DNA of 64,000 bases from Hymenobacter rubripertinctus (GTDB lineage: Bacteria > Bacteroidota > Bacteroidia > Cytophagales > Hymenobacteraceae): the NCBI RefSeq assembly GCF_003583925.1, contig NZ_QYCN01000004.1:269014-333013 (forward strand), read 5' to 3'. Positions 31,445 to 40,236 of the stretch are shown in pieces. The translations under genes and the position numbers were made by a program. The notes below the pieces were generated by a model. That model searched no databases, was not told the origin of the DNA, and was given only the letters and a program-made list of their open reading frames with translations. Position 1 is the stretch's first letter. Every line of letters begins with the position of its first letter.

Positions 31445-31565
31445 TTTGTAGCAGCCAGGGAGGCGAATAAGGGCGGGAAGGGTGAGGAGCAGGCGGCTGG
31501 TAGTCCGGGGTTTGCCGCTTATTTTGGTTCTTCCGCCTTTTCGTCCTTTGACTGGCCCCCGTTTT

Positions 31566-32708
31566 ATGCACAACCTTTCTTACTGGGAACACCACTCATT
31601 TCTGGACGGGGCCGATGTGGTCGTTGTGGGCGGCGGGCTGGTGGGCCTCACGGCAGCCATCTACACCCGGCAGCTGCGCCCCACGGCCCGGGTGCTGGTG
31701 CTGGAGCGCGACGTACTGCCCAACGGAGCCAGCACCAAAAATGCCGGTTTTGCCTGCTTCGGCAGCATTTCGGAACTGCTGGCCCAGGAGGAGCAGGGCG
31801 GTACGGCCGCGCTGCTGGGCGTGGTGCGGAGCCGCTGGGCGGGCCTGGCCCGCCTGCGCGCCCTGCTCGGCGACGAGGCCATCGGTTACCGGCCCGAAGG
31901 GGGCTACGAACTGTTTCGACCCGAGGATGAGGCCCTGGCCGCCACCTGCCGGGCCCGGATGGATTACTACAACAACCTGCTGGCCCCCATCATCGGCCGC
32001 CCCGACATTTTCCGGGAAGCCACCGACCGGATTCCGGCCCTGGGGCTGGCGGGCGTGCGCACGATGCTGGAAAACACGGCCGAGGGCAGCCTCGATACCG
32101 GCCAGATGATGCAGGTGCTGCTGCGGCGGGCCTGGGTGGCGGGCGTCACGGTGCTCCACGGTTGCCCGGTGCAGCGGCTGGAGCCTACGGCCGGCATGGT
32201 GCGCGTGCAGCTGGCGGGCACGGTGCTCGAAGCCGGGCAGGTACTGCTGGCCACCAACGCCTTCAGCCGGGAGCTGGTGCCGGAACTCGACGTGGTGCCC
32301 GGCCGGGGCCAGGTCCTCGTGACGGCGCCCATCCCGGGCCTGCGCCTGCCCGGCACGTTTCACTACGATAAGGGCTACTACTACTTCCGGCAGGTAGGCG
32401 AGCGGGTGCTGCTGGGCGGCGGCCGCAACCTCGATTTCGCCGCCGAAGAAACCACCGAGCCCGGCCTGACCCCGCAGGTGCAGCAGCAGCTGGAACACCT
32501 GCTGCACGAGGTAATCATGCCCGGCCGCCGCCCCCGCATCGACTACCGCTGGAGCGGCGTAATGGCCTTCGGGGCGGCGCTGGAACCCATTATCCGGGAA
32601 GTGCAGCCGAACTTATTCGTGGCCGTGCGCTGCAACGGCATGGGCGTGGCCCTGGGCGCCGGCAGCGGCTGGCAGGCCGCGGAGTTGATGCGGGGAAGTG
32701 AGAAGTGA
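31566..32708 (+). CDS. FAD-dependent oxidoreductase (DAO family)
   Basis: A 380-residue flavoprotein of the D-amino-acid-oxidase fold. The dinucleotide-binding motif VVVVGGGLVGLTAA lies at residues 18-31, with the ribose-binding acidic residue in VLVLERD near 46. The central ACFGSISEL, a substrate domain, and the C-terminal AVRCNGMGVALGAGSGWQAAEL complete the family pattern. Substrates of close relatives are amines or amino acids such as glycine or sarcosine; none can be fixed here. The start at ATG 31566 is the first giving family-like sequence. The gene is convergent with the ABC exporter and shares a tight hairpin with it. Confidence 0.85.
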   Translation: MHNLSYWEHHSFLDGADVVVVGGGLVGLTAAIYTRQLRPTARVLVLERDVLPNGASTKNAGFACFGSISELLAQEEQGGTAALLGVVRSRWAGLARLRALLGDEAIGYRPEGGYELFRPEDEALAATCRARMDYYNNLLAPIIGRPDIFREATDRIPALGLAGVRTMLENTAEGSLDTGQMMQVLLRRAWVAGVTVLHGCPVQRLEPTAGMVRVQLAGTVLEAGQVLLATNAFSRELVPELDVVPGRGQVLVTAPIPGLRLPGTFHYDKGYYYFRQVGERVLLGGGRNLDFAAEETTEPGLTPQVQQQLEHLLHEVIMPGRRPRIDYRWSGVMAFGAALEPIIREVQPNLFVAVRCNGMGVALGAGSGWQAAELMRGSEK

Positions 32709-32733
32709 GAAATCGAACGTCATTCTCACTTCT
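32701..32733. terminator. Compact hairpin overlapping two convergent stop codons
   Basis: Perfect 11-bp stem AGAAGTGAGAA (32701-32711) with TTCTCACTTCT (32723-32733). The left arm contains the oxidoreductase stop codon and the right arm reaches the first base of the convergent ABC exporter stop. Confidence 0.6.
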
Positions 32734-34517
32734 CATGCCTCCTCGCTCTGCAACTGCCGCTCGTAGAGGGCGCGGTAGAGGCCCTGCTCGTCCTGCATGA
32801 GGGCGTCGTGGGGGCCGTGCTGCACAATCTGGCCGTCGTCGAGAACCAGGATTTCGTCGGCCAGCTTCACGGAGCTCACGCGGTGGCTGATGATGAGGCT
32901 GGTGCGGTTGTGCATGATGCGCTGCAAGGCGCCCAGAATGGCGTTTTCAGTGCTCGTATCCACCGCCGAGAGGGCGTCGTCCAAGATCAGGATTTTGGGC
33001 TCCTTCACCAGGGCGCGGGCGATGCTCACGCGCTGCTTCTGGCCGCCCGAAAGCGTGATACCCCGCTCGCCCAGCTTCGTATCGAAGCCCTGGGGGAAGG
33101 CCAGAATGTTCTCGTACACGTTGGCGTCGCGGGCGGCCTGGAGCATGCGGGCTTCGTCGGGGGTATCGAGGCCGAAGTTGATGTTGTTGCGGATGGAATC
33201 AGAGAACAGGAACACGTCCTGGGGCACGTAGCCGATCTGGCTGCGCAGGGAGGTAATGGCCAGGTCGCGCACGTCCACCTCGTCCACCCGGATGCTGCCT
33301 TCGGTCACGTCGTAGAGGCGGGAGAGCAGGGCGGCCACGGTGCTTTTGCCCGAGCCGGTATTGCCGATAACGGCCAGCGTCTGACCCTGGCGGACGCGGA
33401 ACGAGACGTCGCGCAGGGCCTGGATGCCGGTATCGGGGTAGGTGAACGAGACGTGGTCGAAGACGATGTCGCCCTGAATGTCGAGCGTCAGGTCCTGGCG
33501 CGAGACGATGTCGGTGTGTTGGTCGAGAAACTCGTTGATGCGGGCCTGGGAGGCCTCGGCGCGCTGCACCAACGAGCTGGTCCAGCCCAGGGCCGTCACG
33601 GGCCAGGTGAGCAGGTTCACGTAAATCAGGAACTCGGCAATGCTGCCCGTGGTGATAGTGCCCCGAATTACTTCCTGGCCCCCAATCCAGACGGTAATAA
33701 TGGTGCTCAGGCCGATCAGGAACAGAATCAGCGGAAAAAACAGGGAGTTTACGAAGTTCAGGCTCAGCGACTTTTCCTTGTACTCGTTGGAGGCCTCCGT
33801 GAACTGGCGGTGCGAATCCTCCTCCCGCACGAACGACTTAATCACCCGGATGCCCGAAAACGCCTCCTGCACGAAGGTGGTCATGCGGGCCAGGGAACGT
33901 TGAATCTCGTCGGATTTGCGCTCAATCAGGTTGTTGACGTAGAAAATACTGATGCTCAGCACCGGCAGCGGCAGCAGCGTGTAAAGCGTGAGCTTCACGT
34001 TTACCAGCAGCATGAGCGGGATGATGAGCAGGAACAGAATCACGAGCTGCATAAAATACATGAGCGCCGGCCCGATGTACATGCGCACCCGGCCTACGTC
34101 CTCGGAAATGCGCGACATCAGGTCGCCGGTGCTGTGGCGGCGGTAGAAGCTCAGCGGCAAGGACTGGTAGTGCTGGTAGATTTCATTTTTCTGGTCGTTT
34201 TCCACGTGCCGGCTCATCACGATGAGCGTCTGGCGCATGAAGAACAGGAAGATGCCCCGCAGCAGGGCCATTACCAGAATCAGCACGCCATACAGCAGCA
34301 CATTGCGCCCGAACAGCTCGTAGACCTGCGCCTGGGCCGGGGTGCCGGCGTAAAGGTGGTAGAGGTCGATGCCCTCGCCCACCAGGTCGAAGGCGTAGCG
34401 CACGATCTGGGCCGGAAAAATGGCCAGCAGCGTGCTCAGGGCCACGAACAGCATTCCGCCCAGGAAGTGCCATTTGTAGCGCAGCAGGTATTTGTTGGTA
34501 GCGGAAAGAGCGCGCAC
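32733..34517 (-). CDS. ABC exporter half-transporter with degenerate catalytic site (BmrC/YheI-like)
   Basis: A 594-residue exporter subunit: six membrane helices in residues about 15-320, then a nucleotide-binding domain with Walker A GNTGSGKST (about 385), Q-loop region, signature LSGGQKQR, Walker B ILILDDALSAVD (about 506) and switch His ISHRVSSV. The catalytic Glu after Walker B is Asp (DDALSAVD instead of DEATSALD), the hallmark of the degenerate partner in heterodimeric exporters such as BmrC or TM287. The consensus partner is probably the product of 27078-28838. It is divergent from the leucine dehydrogenase gene across a family E inverted repeat. Confidence 0.9.
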   Translation of the reverse strand: MRALSATNKYLLRYKWHFLGGMLFVALSTLLAIFPAQIVRYAFDLVGEGIDLYHLYAGTPAQAQVYELFGRNVLLYGVLILVMALLRGIFLFFMRQTLIVMSRHVENDQKNEIYQHYQSLPLSFYRRHSTGDLMSRISEDVGRVRMYIGPALMYFMQLVILFLLIIPLMLLVNVKLTLYTLLPLPVLSISIFYVNNLIERKSDEIQRSLARMTTFVQEAFSGIRVIKSFVREEDSHRQFTEASNEYKEKSLSLNFVNSLFFPLILFLIGLSTIITVWIGGQEVIRGTITTGSIAEFLIYVNLLTWPVTALGWTSSLVQRAEASQARINEFLDQHTDIVSRQDLTLDIQGDIVFDHVSFTYPDTGIQALRDVSFRVRQGQTLAVIGNTGSGKSTVAALLSRLYDVTEGSIRVDEVDVRDLAITSLRSQIGYVPQDVFLFSDSIRNNINFGLDTPDEARMLQAARDANVYENILAFPQGFDTKLGERGITLSGGQKQRVSIARALVKEPKILILDDALSAVDTSTENAILGALQRIMHNRTSLIISHRVSSVKLADEILVLDDGQIVQHGPHDALMQDEQGLYRALYERQLQSEEA

Positions 34518-34530
34518 GGAAAGAGAGTTG

Positions 34531-34657
34531 GGGAGTTTAGGAGTTTGGAAGTTAGAAAGTTAAAAGCGGGCGGAAGGGTTTCGGCCAGGGCATGCCCTGG
34601 CCCAAAACGACCGGGAATCACTTTCTAACTTTCTAGCTTCCAAACTTCTAAACTCCC
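34531..34657. repeat. 32-bp inverted repeat, family E (AGTTAGAAAGTT type)
   Basis: Arms 34531-34562 and 34626-34657 match at 30 of 32 positions. It lies between two divergent genes, directly upstream of a TACTTTTG promoter, so it is not a terminator by position. The AGTTAGAAAGTT word recurs near 20999-21030 and 21124-21138. Confidence 0.7.
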
Positions 34658-34668
34658 GTAAAACGACG

Positions 34669-34676
34669 TACTTTTG
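34669..34676 (+). promoter_or_regulatory. -7 promoter element TACTTTTG
   Basis: An exact TAnnTTTG match. Transcription would start near 34683 and give a leader of about 180 bases for the leucine dehydrogenase operon. A hairpin GCACCCGC/GCGGGTGC (34676-34694) lies at the presumed start point. Confidence 0.55.
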
Positions 34677-34860
34677 CACCCGCATTGCGGGTGCCTCTCC
34701 GGGCGGACCGGGTTGCGGGTTTCATTGAGCGAGGGGAAAACAGCCACGGGCCGTAATCAGTCGTTGAACGAAATCCGGAGCGTTGGTTCCGGACCGGAAG
34801 GTGCCGCAAAGGTACACTTCCCTACCCTCCCCACCCACCCAATTCCCACCCCCCACTCTC

Positions 34861-35949
34861 ATGGTTGAAACGAACGTAGTAACCGACCCCTCCGTTTTCG
34901 GACAGATTGCCGAGCACCAGCACGAGCAGGTAGTCTTCTGCCACGACCACGAAACGGGCCTGCGCGCCATCATCGGCATCCACAACACCGTTCTCGGCCC
35001 GGCCCTGGGCGGTACCCGCATGTGGCACTACGCCTCCGATGCCGAAGCCCTCAACGACGTGCTGCGCCTGAGCCGGGGCATGACCTACAAGGCCGCTATT
35101 TCGGGCCTCAACCTGGGCGGGGGCAAGGCCGTCATCATCGGCGACGCCACGATGAAGACCGAGGCGCTACTGCGCAAGTTCGGCCGCTTCGTGCAGAACC
35201 TGAACGGCAAGTACATCACGGCCGAGGACGTGAACATGACGACCCGCGACATGGAGTTCATCCGCATGGAAACCAAGCACGTGTCGGGCCTGCCCGAGAG
35301 CATGGGCGGCAGCGGCGACCCTTCGCCGGTAACGGCCTACGGCACCTATGTGGGCATGAAGGCCGCCGCCAAGCGCGCCTTCGGCTCCGACTCGCTGGCC
35401 GGCAAGCGCATTGCCGTGCAGGGCATGGGCCACGTGGGCACTTACCTGCTGGAGTATCTGCAAAAGGAAGGCGCGCAGCTCATCGTGAGCGACTACTACG
35501 AAGACCGCGCCCTGGACGCGGCCAACCGCTTCGGGGCTACCATGGTGGGCCTTAACGACATCTACGACCAGGACGTGGACATCTATTCGCCCTGCGCGCT
35601 CGGGGCCACGCTCAACGACGATACCATCGCCCGCCTCCGGTGCCAGGTAGTGGCTGGCTGCGCCAACAACCAGCTGGCCGATGAGAACATCCACGGACCG
35701 GAGCTCGTGCGCCGCGGCATCGTGTACGCCCCCGACTTCCTCATTAACGCCGGCGGCCTCATCAACGTGTACTCCGAGGTAGTGGGCGGCAACCGCGAGG
35801 CGGCCCTCACCCAGACCGAGAAAATCTACGACATCACCACCCAGGTGCTCAACAAGGCCGAGCAGGAAGGCAGCCACCCCCAGGCCGCCGCTACCCGCCA
35901 GGCCGAGGAGCGCATCGCCGCCATCGGCAAGGTCAAATCAACTTATTAA
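34861..35949 (+). CDS. Leucine dehydrogenase (branched-chain amino acid dehydrogenase)
   Basis: NAD-dependent reversible oxidative deamination of leucine, valine and isoleucine. The 362-residue protein has the Glu/Leu/Phe/Val dehydrogenase catalytic domain: ALGGTRMW (50-55) and the two active-site lysines at K77 (GMTYKAA) and K89 (LGGGKAV), spaced as in characterised leucine dehydrogenases. A Rossmann domain with GMGHVG (about 186) and GCANNQLAD follows. Its neighbours, nusB to coaE, form a block often conserved in this phylum. The start is ATG 34861; the upstream in-frame ATG at 34783 adds Pro-rich sequence unlike the family. Confidence 0.92.
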   Translation: MVETNVVTDPSVFGQIAEHQHEQVVFCHDHETGLRAIIGIHNTVLGPALGGTRMWHYASDAEALNDVLRLSRGMTYKAAISGLNLGGGKAVIIGDATMKTEALLRKFGRFVQNLNGKYITAEDVNMTTRDMEFIRMETKHVSGLPESMGGSGDPSPVTAYGTYVGMKAAAKRAFGSDSLAGKRIAVQGMGHVGTYLLEYLQKEGAQLIVSDYYEDRALDAANRFGATMVGLNDIYDQDVDIYSPCALGATLNDDTIARLRCQVVAGCANNQLADENIHGPELVRRGIVYAPDFLINAGGLINVYSEVVGGNREAALTQTEKIYDITTQVLNKAEQEGSHPQAAATRQAEERIAAIGKVKSTY

Positions 35950-35953
35950 TTGA

Positions 35954-36032
35954 GTTGTCAGTTGCTGGTTGTCAGTTGTCAGGGTAGTTCTTACAAGAAC
36001 CAACCGACAACTGACAACCAGCAACTGACAAC
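35954..36032. repeat. Perfect 27-bp inverted repeat, family C (TTGTCAG heptamers)
   Basis: Arms 35954-35980 and 36006-36032 are fully complementary and built from TTGTCAG-type words. It fills the gap between leucine dehydrogenase and nusB, both + strand. The same family forms a 33-bp hairpin at 58351-58427. Confidence 0.8.
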
Positions 36033-36047
36033 TGACAACCCAACAAA

Positions 36048-37232
36048 ATGCTCAACCGTCGCACGCTCCGCATCAAGGTCATGCAGGCCCTGTACGCCTA
36101 CCATCAGGCCGTCGGGTCCGATTATTTACTGGCTCTTGACCGCATTGCGGAGGCCTTCGTGCCCGACCTGAACGCGCCCGAGGCCCAGGACCGCAAGCTG
36201 CTGCAGGGGCAGCGGAAGCTGGCCGAGGTCGTTTTCAAGGAGTGGCACAAAACCGGCGAGCAGCCCGAGCCCACCGAGGATGCCGACGTGAACGAGGCGG
36301 TGAAGGACGCCATCAAGTTCTATCAGGTGGCCGTAGCCAAGGATAAAACCTACTACGCTGGCCAGCTCGTGTACGCGGCGGAAAGCATTCATAACCAGTA
36401 TATCCACCTGCTCAATATTCCGGAGGCATTGCTTCAGGTGATTGAGGAAGAGCGCGTGCGTGACTCCCGCCGCCTGACGGCCGCCAAGGAGCCGTTGCTG
36501 GATGCCTCGCGGCTGCTGGAAAACCAGGCCATCGAGAAGCTCATCAGCAACCTCCAGCTCCAGGACCTCACCATTCGCCGCTCCCAGAAATGGCACGGCG
36601 AGGACGAGCTGGACACCCTGCGCACTGCCTGGCGCACCGAAATGAAGCAGGACCCCGAGTTGCTGAGCTACCTGGCGGCCCCCGCCGGCAACTACCTGGA
36701 AGACCAGGAAATGCTCAAGAACCTGTATAAAAACCACGTGTTCAAGGGCACCAGCCTGCCGGCCTACATTGAGGAAGACGACCTGAACTGGGAGGAAAAC
36801 CGGGCCGTGGTGAAGAACCTGGTGGTGAAAACCGTGAAGATGCTCGATGAGGCCGCCGACGAAACCCTGGAACTCATGTCGCTCTCGGCCAACTGGCCCG
36901 AGGACAAGGAGTTTGCCGAAAGCCTCTACCAGCAAACCCTGGCCGAGGACGCCAAGTACGAGCAGCTCATTGCCGACTCAACCCAGAACTGGGACGTGGA
37001 GCGCGTAGCCCTCACCGATAAGATTCTGCTGAAAATGGCCCTCTGCGAGATGCACCTGTTCCGGGCTATTCCGGTGAAGGTGACCATCAACGAGTACATC
37101 GAAATCAGCAAGATGTACAGCACGCCCAAAAGCAAGCAGTTCGTGAACGGGATTCTGGATAAATTGGCCCAGGATCTGACCGCCAGCGGCGCTATTCGCA
37201 AGTCGGGCCGGGGGCTGCTCGACAACCAGTAG
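36048..37232 (+). CDS. nusB: Transcription antitermination factor NusB, long form
   Basis: A 394-residue protein. Its start MLNRRTLRIKVMQALYAYHQA is the NusB RNA-binding arginine-rich helix, and the C-terminal 110 residues hold the NusB helical core (VERVALTDKILLKMALCEMHLF and KVTINEYIEISKMYSTPKSKQFVNGILDKLAQDL). Between them lies a helical insert of about 230 residues. NusB from proteobacteria is about 140 residues, while long forms are usual in Bacteroidota. NusB pairs with S10 in the rRNA antitermination complex. Confidence 0.92.
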   Translation: MLNRRTLRIKVMQALYAYHQAVGSDYLLALDRIAEAFVPDLNAPEAQDRKLLQGQRKLAEVVFKEWHKTGEQPEPTEDADVNEAVKDAIKFYQVAVAKDKTYYAGQLVYAAESIHNQYIHLLNIPEALLQVIEEERVRDSRRLTAAKEPLLDASRLLENQAIEKLISNLQLQDLTIRRSQKWHGEDELDTLRTAWRTEMKQDPELLSYLAAPAGNYLEDQEMLKNLYKNHVFKGTSLPAYIEEDDLNWEENRAVVKNLVVKTVKMLDEAADETLELMSLSANWPEDKEFAESLYQQTLAEDAKYEQLIADSTQNWDVERVALTDKILLKMALCEMHLFRAIPVKVTINEYIEISKMYSTPKSKQFVNGILDKLAQDLTASGAIRKSGRGLLDNQ

Positions 37233-37326
37233 GTGAAATGGTGAGCTAGACGTTCGAAGACCCTGGTTGCCCTATCAGAGCAGATCGGCCTTCCGAATAT
37301 CAAACTCACCATATCACCATTTCACC
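37232..37326. repeat. 13-bp inverted repeat after nusB (GGTGAAATGGTGA)
   Basis: Arms 37232-37244 and 37314-37326 are perfect inverted copies; the left arm begins on the last base of the nusB stop codon. Extra CACCATATCACC words lie beside the right arm. Confidence 0.6.
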
Positions 37327-37429
37327 ACCTCACCTCCCGCCGGGCATATCTTAACGGCCGTTTTTTGCGTATTCAGATTTCGAACTCCCTGTTTCATATC
37401 TCACCTCCCTGTACTCACTTCCAGAAAAA

Positions 37430-37741
37430 ATGGGTAGCAAAACCACCACCGGTATTCTCTGCTTTGCCGGCGGCGCCCTCACCGGAGCCGTTGTCGGACT
37501 TCTCTACGCGCCCGAAAAAGGCCGCGAAACCCGTAGCTGGCTGAGCTATCAGCTGGAAAAATACCGTGAAACCCTGGCCGACCTCACCGAAAACCTGGTG
37601 ACCAGCCGTTCCGATCAGGGGCCAAGCTCGGCCAAGAGCGAGGGCCAGCGCGTGATTCAGGACGCCAAAAGCAAGGCCGAGCAGCTGCTCGGCGACGTCG
37701 ATCAGCTCATCAACCAGATCAACTCCCGCAAAACGGTTTAA
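37430..37741 (+). CDS. YtxH-domain protein
   Basis: A 103-residue protein with a Gly-rich hydrophobic N-terminal segment (TGILCFAGGALTGAVVGLLYAPEKG), the classical YtxH start with the LYAPxxG motif, followed by a charged amphipathic helix region. Members are small membrane-associated proteins linked to stress, without a known activity. It lies in the nusB to coaE block. Confidence 0.85.
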   Translation: MGSKTTTGILCFAGGALTGAVVGLLYAPEKGRETRSWLSYQLEKYRETLADLTENLVTSRSDQGPSSAKSEGQRVIQDAKSKAEQLLGDVDQLINQINSRKTV

Positions 37742-37835
37742 CATGCTGGCCTGATTTGAGGGAAGTGCCGGAGTGCTGATAAAAAACTATCAGTACGTCG
37801 GCACTTCTTCATTTTCAGCACCCGATCAGGATGGG

Positions 37836-37843
37836 TACCTTTG
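37836..37843 (+). promoter_or_regulatory. -7 promoter element TACCTTTG
   Basis: An exact TAnnTTTG match 117 bases before the isocitrate dehydrogenase ATG. Confidence 0.5.
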
Positions 37844-37959
37844 CGCCCTGATACGGGAACTGGTTTGTTCCCCGTAGTGAGCCGCTCTCCTGTGATGGCC
37901 GCCTGCCGGCTTACCCGGCTCACACTTTCTGATAGCCCATTAACCCCCAACTCCATACA

Positions 37960-38970
37960 ATGCAGCTCATCACCCTCATCCCCGGCGACGGCATCGGTCC
38001 CGAAATCACGAAAGCAGTAACCGATATTTTCGCGGCGGCCCAGGTGCCGGTGCAGTGGGAAGAACAGAATGCGGGCCAGACCACGTTCGACCAGTCGGGC
38101 GAGTTGATTCCGCAGGCCTTGCTCACGTCGCTCGAAAAGAACCGGGTGGCGCTCAAAGGCCCCATCACAACGCCCGTGGGCAAAGGGTTTCGCAGCATCA
38201 ACGTCACGCTGCGCCAGAAGTACAACCTTTATCAGAACGTGCGGCCGGCCAAAACCACTGAGGGCATTGCCTCCCGCTACGCCGATTCGGGCATCGACCT
38301 GGTGCTGTTCCGCGAGAACACCGAGGGCCTGTACGCCGGCCTCGAAATTTTCGACGAGCACAACGGCATTGCCGATTCCATTGCCCGCAACACGGTGGCC
38401 GGGGCCCGCCAGATCTGCCGCGCGGCCTTCGCGTACGCCGCCAAACACAACCGCAAAAAGGTAACGCTGGCCCACAAAGCCAATATTCTGAAGGTGGCGG
38501 GCAAGGTGATGCTCGACGCGGCCCAGGAAGCGGCCCGCGAGTTCCCTCAGATTCAGTACGAGGAAAAAATCATCGATAACATGTGCATGCAGCTGGTTAC
38601 CCGGCCCGAGCAGTTCGACGTGATTGTGACCACCAACCTGTTCGGCGACATTCTCTCCGACCTCTGCGCCGGCCTCGTGGGCGGCCTGGGCGTGGTAGCC
38701 GGCGCCAACATCGGCGACGACATGGCCATTTTTGAAGCCGTCCACGGCTCGGCCCCCGACATTGCCGGCCAGGGCAAAGCCAATCCCACGGCCCTGCTGC
38801 GCTCGGCCCTGATGATGCTCCACCACATTGGCGAGCATGCTCAGGCCGACAAAATTGAGAAGGCCCTGGAACTGACCCTGAAGGACAAGCCCAAATGCAC
38901 CGGCGACCTGGGCGGCCAGGCTTCCACCAGCGAATTCGCCCAGGCCATTATTGATAACATGGGCAAGTAA
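37960..38970 (+). CDS. NAD-dependent isocitrate dehydrogenase
   Basis: A 336-residue decarboxylating dehydrogenase of the isocitrate/isopropylmalate family. It shows [10 protein letters not shown] near the start, the substrate loop [44 protein letters not shown], and the metal/cofactor blocks [28 protein letters not shown] and [18 protein letters not shown]. The Ser/Asn substrate residues fit isocitrate rather than isopropylmalate, and the short length is like mitochondrial NAD-IDH. It would work in the TCA cycle with fumC elsewhere in the window. Confidence 0.9.
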   Translation: MQLITLIPGDGIGPEITKAVTDIFAAAQVPVQWEEQNAGQTTFDQSGELIPQALLTSLEKNRVALKGPITTPVGKGFRSINVTLRQKYNLYQNVRPAKTTEGIASRYADSGIDLVLFRENTEGLYAGLEIFDEHNGIADSIARNTVAGARQICRAAFAYAAKHNRKKVTLAHKANILKVAGKVMLDAAQEAAREFPQIQYEEKIIDNMCMQLVTRPEQFDVIVTTNLFGDILSDLCAGLVGGLGVVAGANIGDDMAIFEAVHGSAPDIAGQGKANPTALLRSALMMLHHIGEHAQADKIEKALELTLKDKPKCTGDLGGQASTSEFAQAIIDNMGK

Positions 38971-38978
38971 GTTGAGTA

Positions 38979-39066
38979 GTTGCCGGTCGTTCATAACAGA
39001 ACGTCATTCCTCGGCTGCGGCTTTGCCTGCACTCGGAATGATGCTCTGTTACGAACGACCGGCAAC
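38979..39066. repeat. 32-bp inverted repeat, family B
   Basis: Arms 38979-39010 and 39035-39066 match at 29 of 32 positions and contain the AACGTCATTCC core. It follows the isocitrate dehydrogenase stop and precedes the DUF1573 gene, both + strand. Confidence 0.7.
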
Positions 39067-39139
39067 TACCAACTCATCCCTGCTTATCTTCGCTTTCCGA
39101 AGCATACTGAATGCTTCTTTTTCTGACCACCAGACTATT

Positions 39140-39664
39140 ATGAAACGTACGCTGTTTTCCGCCGTTCTGCTTTCCGGCGCGCTGCTGATGGGCGCCTGCA
39201 ATAACAACAAGGCTGAGGTAGGGGCCGAGGGCATGAACGCCGCCGCCGCCGATGCCAACGCTACTGCCGCCCCCTTGGTAGATAACCCCAACGTAGTGGG
39301 CGAAACGGCCGCCCCCAACCCCAACGCCCCGGTGATGACCTTCGCCGTGGCCGACCACGATTTCGGCGACATCAAGCCGGGCGCGGTGGTGAAGCACACC
39401 TTCGAGTTTACCAACACCGGCAAATCGCCGCTGCTGATTGAGAATGCCACCGCCAGCTGCGGCTGCACTACGCCCAACTGGACCAAGGAGCCTATTCAGC
39501 CGGGTGAGAAGGGCACGATTGACGTGCAGTTCGACTCCCACGGCAAAACGGGAATGCAGAACAAGGAGGTAGCCATTCAGGCCAACACCCAGCCTAGCAT
39601 CACCAAAGTGGTGATTAAAACCAACGTGCTGTCGGACGGCACGAACGGTCCCGTTCTCCAGTAA
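39140..39664 (+). CDS. DUF1573 lipoprotein
   Basis: A 174-residue protein with a lipoprotein signal (GALLMGAC, Cys about 20), a long Asn/Ala/Pro linker and a C-terminal immunoglobulin-like beta domain: FAVADHDFGDIKPGAVVKHTFEFTNTGKSPLLIENATASCGCTTPNW. The SCGC motif is conserved in DUF1573. Envelope-anchored, function unknown. The start ATG 39140 gives the signal peptide. It is the usual neighbour of yajC in Bacteroidota. Confidence 0.88.
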   Translation: MKRTLFSAVLLSGALLMGACNNNKAEVGAEGMNAAAADANATAAPLVDNPNVVGETAAPNPNAPVMTFAVADHDFGDIKPGAVVKHTFEFTNTGKSPLLIENATASCGCTTPNWTKEPIQPGEKGTIDVQFDSHGKTGMQNKEVAIQANTQPSITKVVIKTNVLSDGTNGPVLQ

Positions 39665-39680
39665 TCGGCCGGTTTTCTGT

Positions 39681-39727
39681 CTGTCATCCGGGGCGAAGCC
39701 ACTTCGTTCCGGATGACAGTTTTTTTT
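39681..39727 (+). terminator. Terminator, family B-like core
   Basis: An 11-bp stem CTGTCATCCGG (39681-39691) with CCGGATGACAG (39709-39719) followed by eight T. It lies between the DUF1573 gene and yajC and uses a variant of the GTCATTCCGG core. Confidence 0.8.
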
Positions 39728-39798
39728 GAGCGCGGCGGCCCCGGGAGGTTCATCCAGTGGCCCGCCGACGACTCGCTTACCCTTTGCTTCACCACCGT

Positions 39799-40116
39799 AT
39801 GTTCGCCACCTTATTGCTCCAGACTCCCGCCGGTTCGGGCAGCCTGCTTTCCTACCTGCCCATTGTCGGCATGGCGGTAGTCGTGTACTTTTTTATGATT
39901 CGGCCCCAGCAGAAGCGCTCGGCGGATGCCAAAAAATTCCGGGCTGCCCTGGGCAAGGGAGCCAGCGTGGTGACCATTGGCGGCCTGCACGGCAAAGTAG
40001 TGGACCTGAGCGACGAAACCGTGACAGTGGAGGTAGACAAAGGCGTGCGCCTGCGTTTCGACCGCTCGGCCATTGCCCGCGAAACCAGCCTTAAAACGGC
40101 GACCCCGGCCGCGTAA
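39799..40116 (+). CDS. yajC: Preprotein translocase subunit YajC
   Basis: A 105-residue protein with one membrane helix (LLSYLPIVGMAVVVYFFMI, about 17-35) followed by RPQQKR and the conserved LGKGASVVTIGGLHGKVVDLSDETVTVEV beta region. YajC is an accessory of the SecDF-YajC complex that assists protein export across the cytoplasmic membrane. The ATG at 39799 is chosen over an upstream in-frame start because it is closest to the helix. Confidence 0.93.
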   Translation: MFATLLLQTPAGSGSLLSYLPIVGMAVVVYFFMIRPQQKRSADAKKFRAALGKGASVVTIGGLHGKVVDLSDETVTVEVDKGVRLRFDRSAIARETSLKTATPAA

Positions 40117-40236
40117 TGCCCCCTGAATCCGGCTGTTTTCGGCGGCCGGATTTGTATCTTGGAGCTGCCGGCCCCACCAGAAGTCTGACTTCCGGCGGGC
40201 GTCCGGCAGTTCGTTTGTCCTCCATTCCGCCCCGTT

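Noticed and set aside
32808..34628. A 606-codon frame antisense to the ABC exporter
   Set aside because: It has no domain and mirrors the coding strand's codon pattern; the exporter motifs on the opposite strand are unambiguous.
34676..34860. Riboswitch, RNase P RNA or SRP RNA in the leucine dehydrogenase leader
   Set aside because: I compared by eye with cobalamin, TPP and SAM riboswitch consensus elements and with RNase P and SRP core motifs and found no match.
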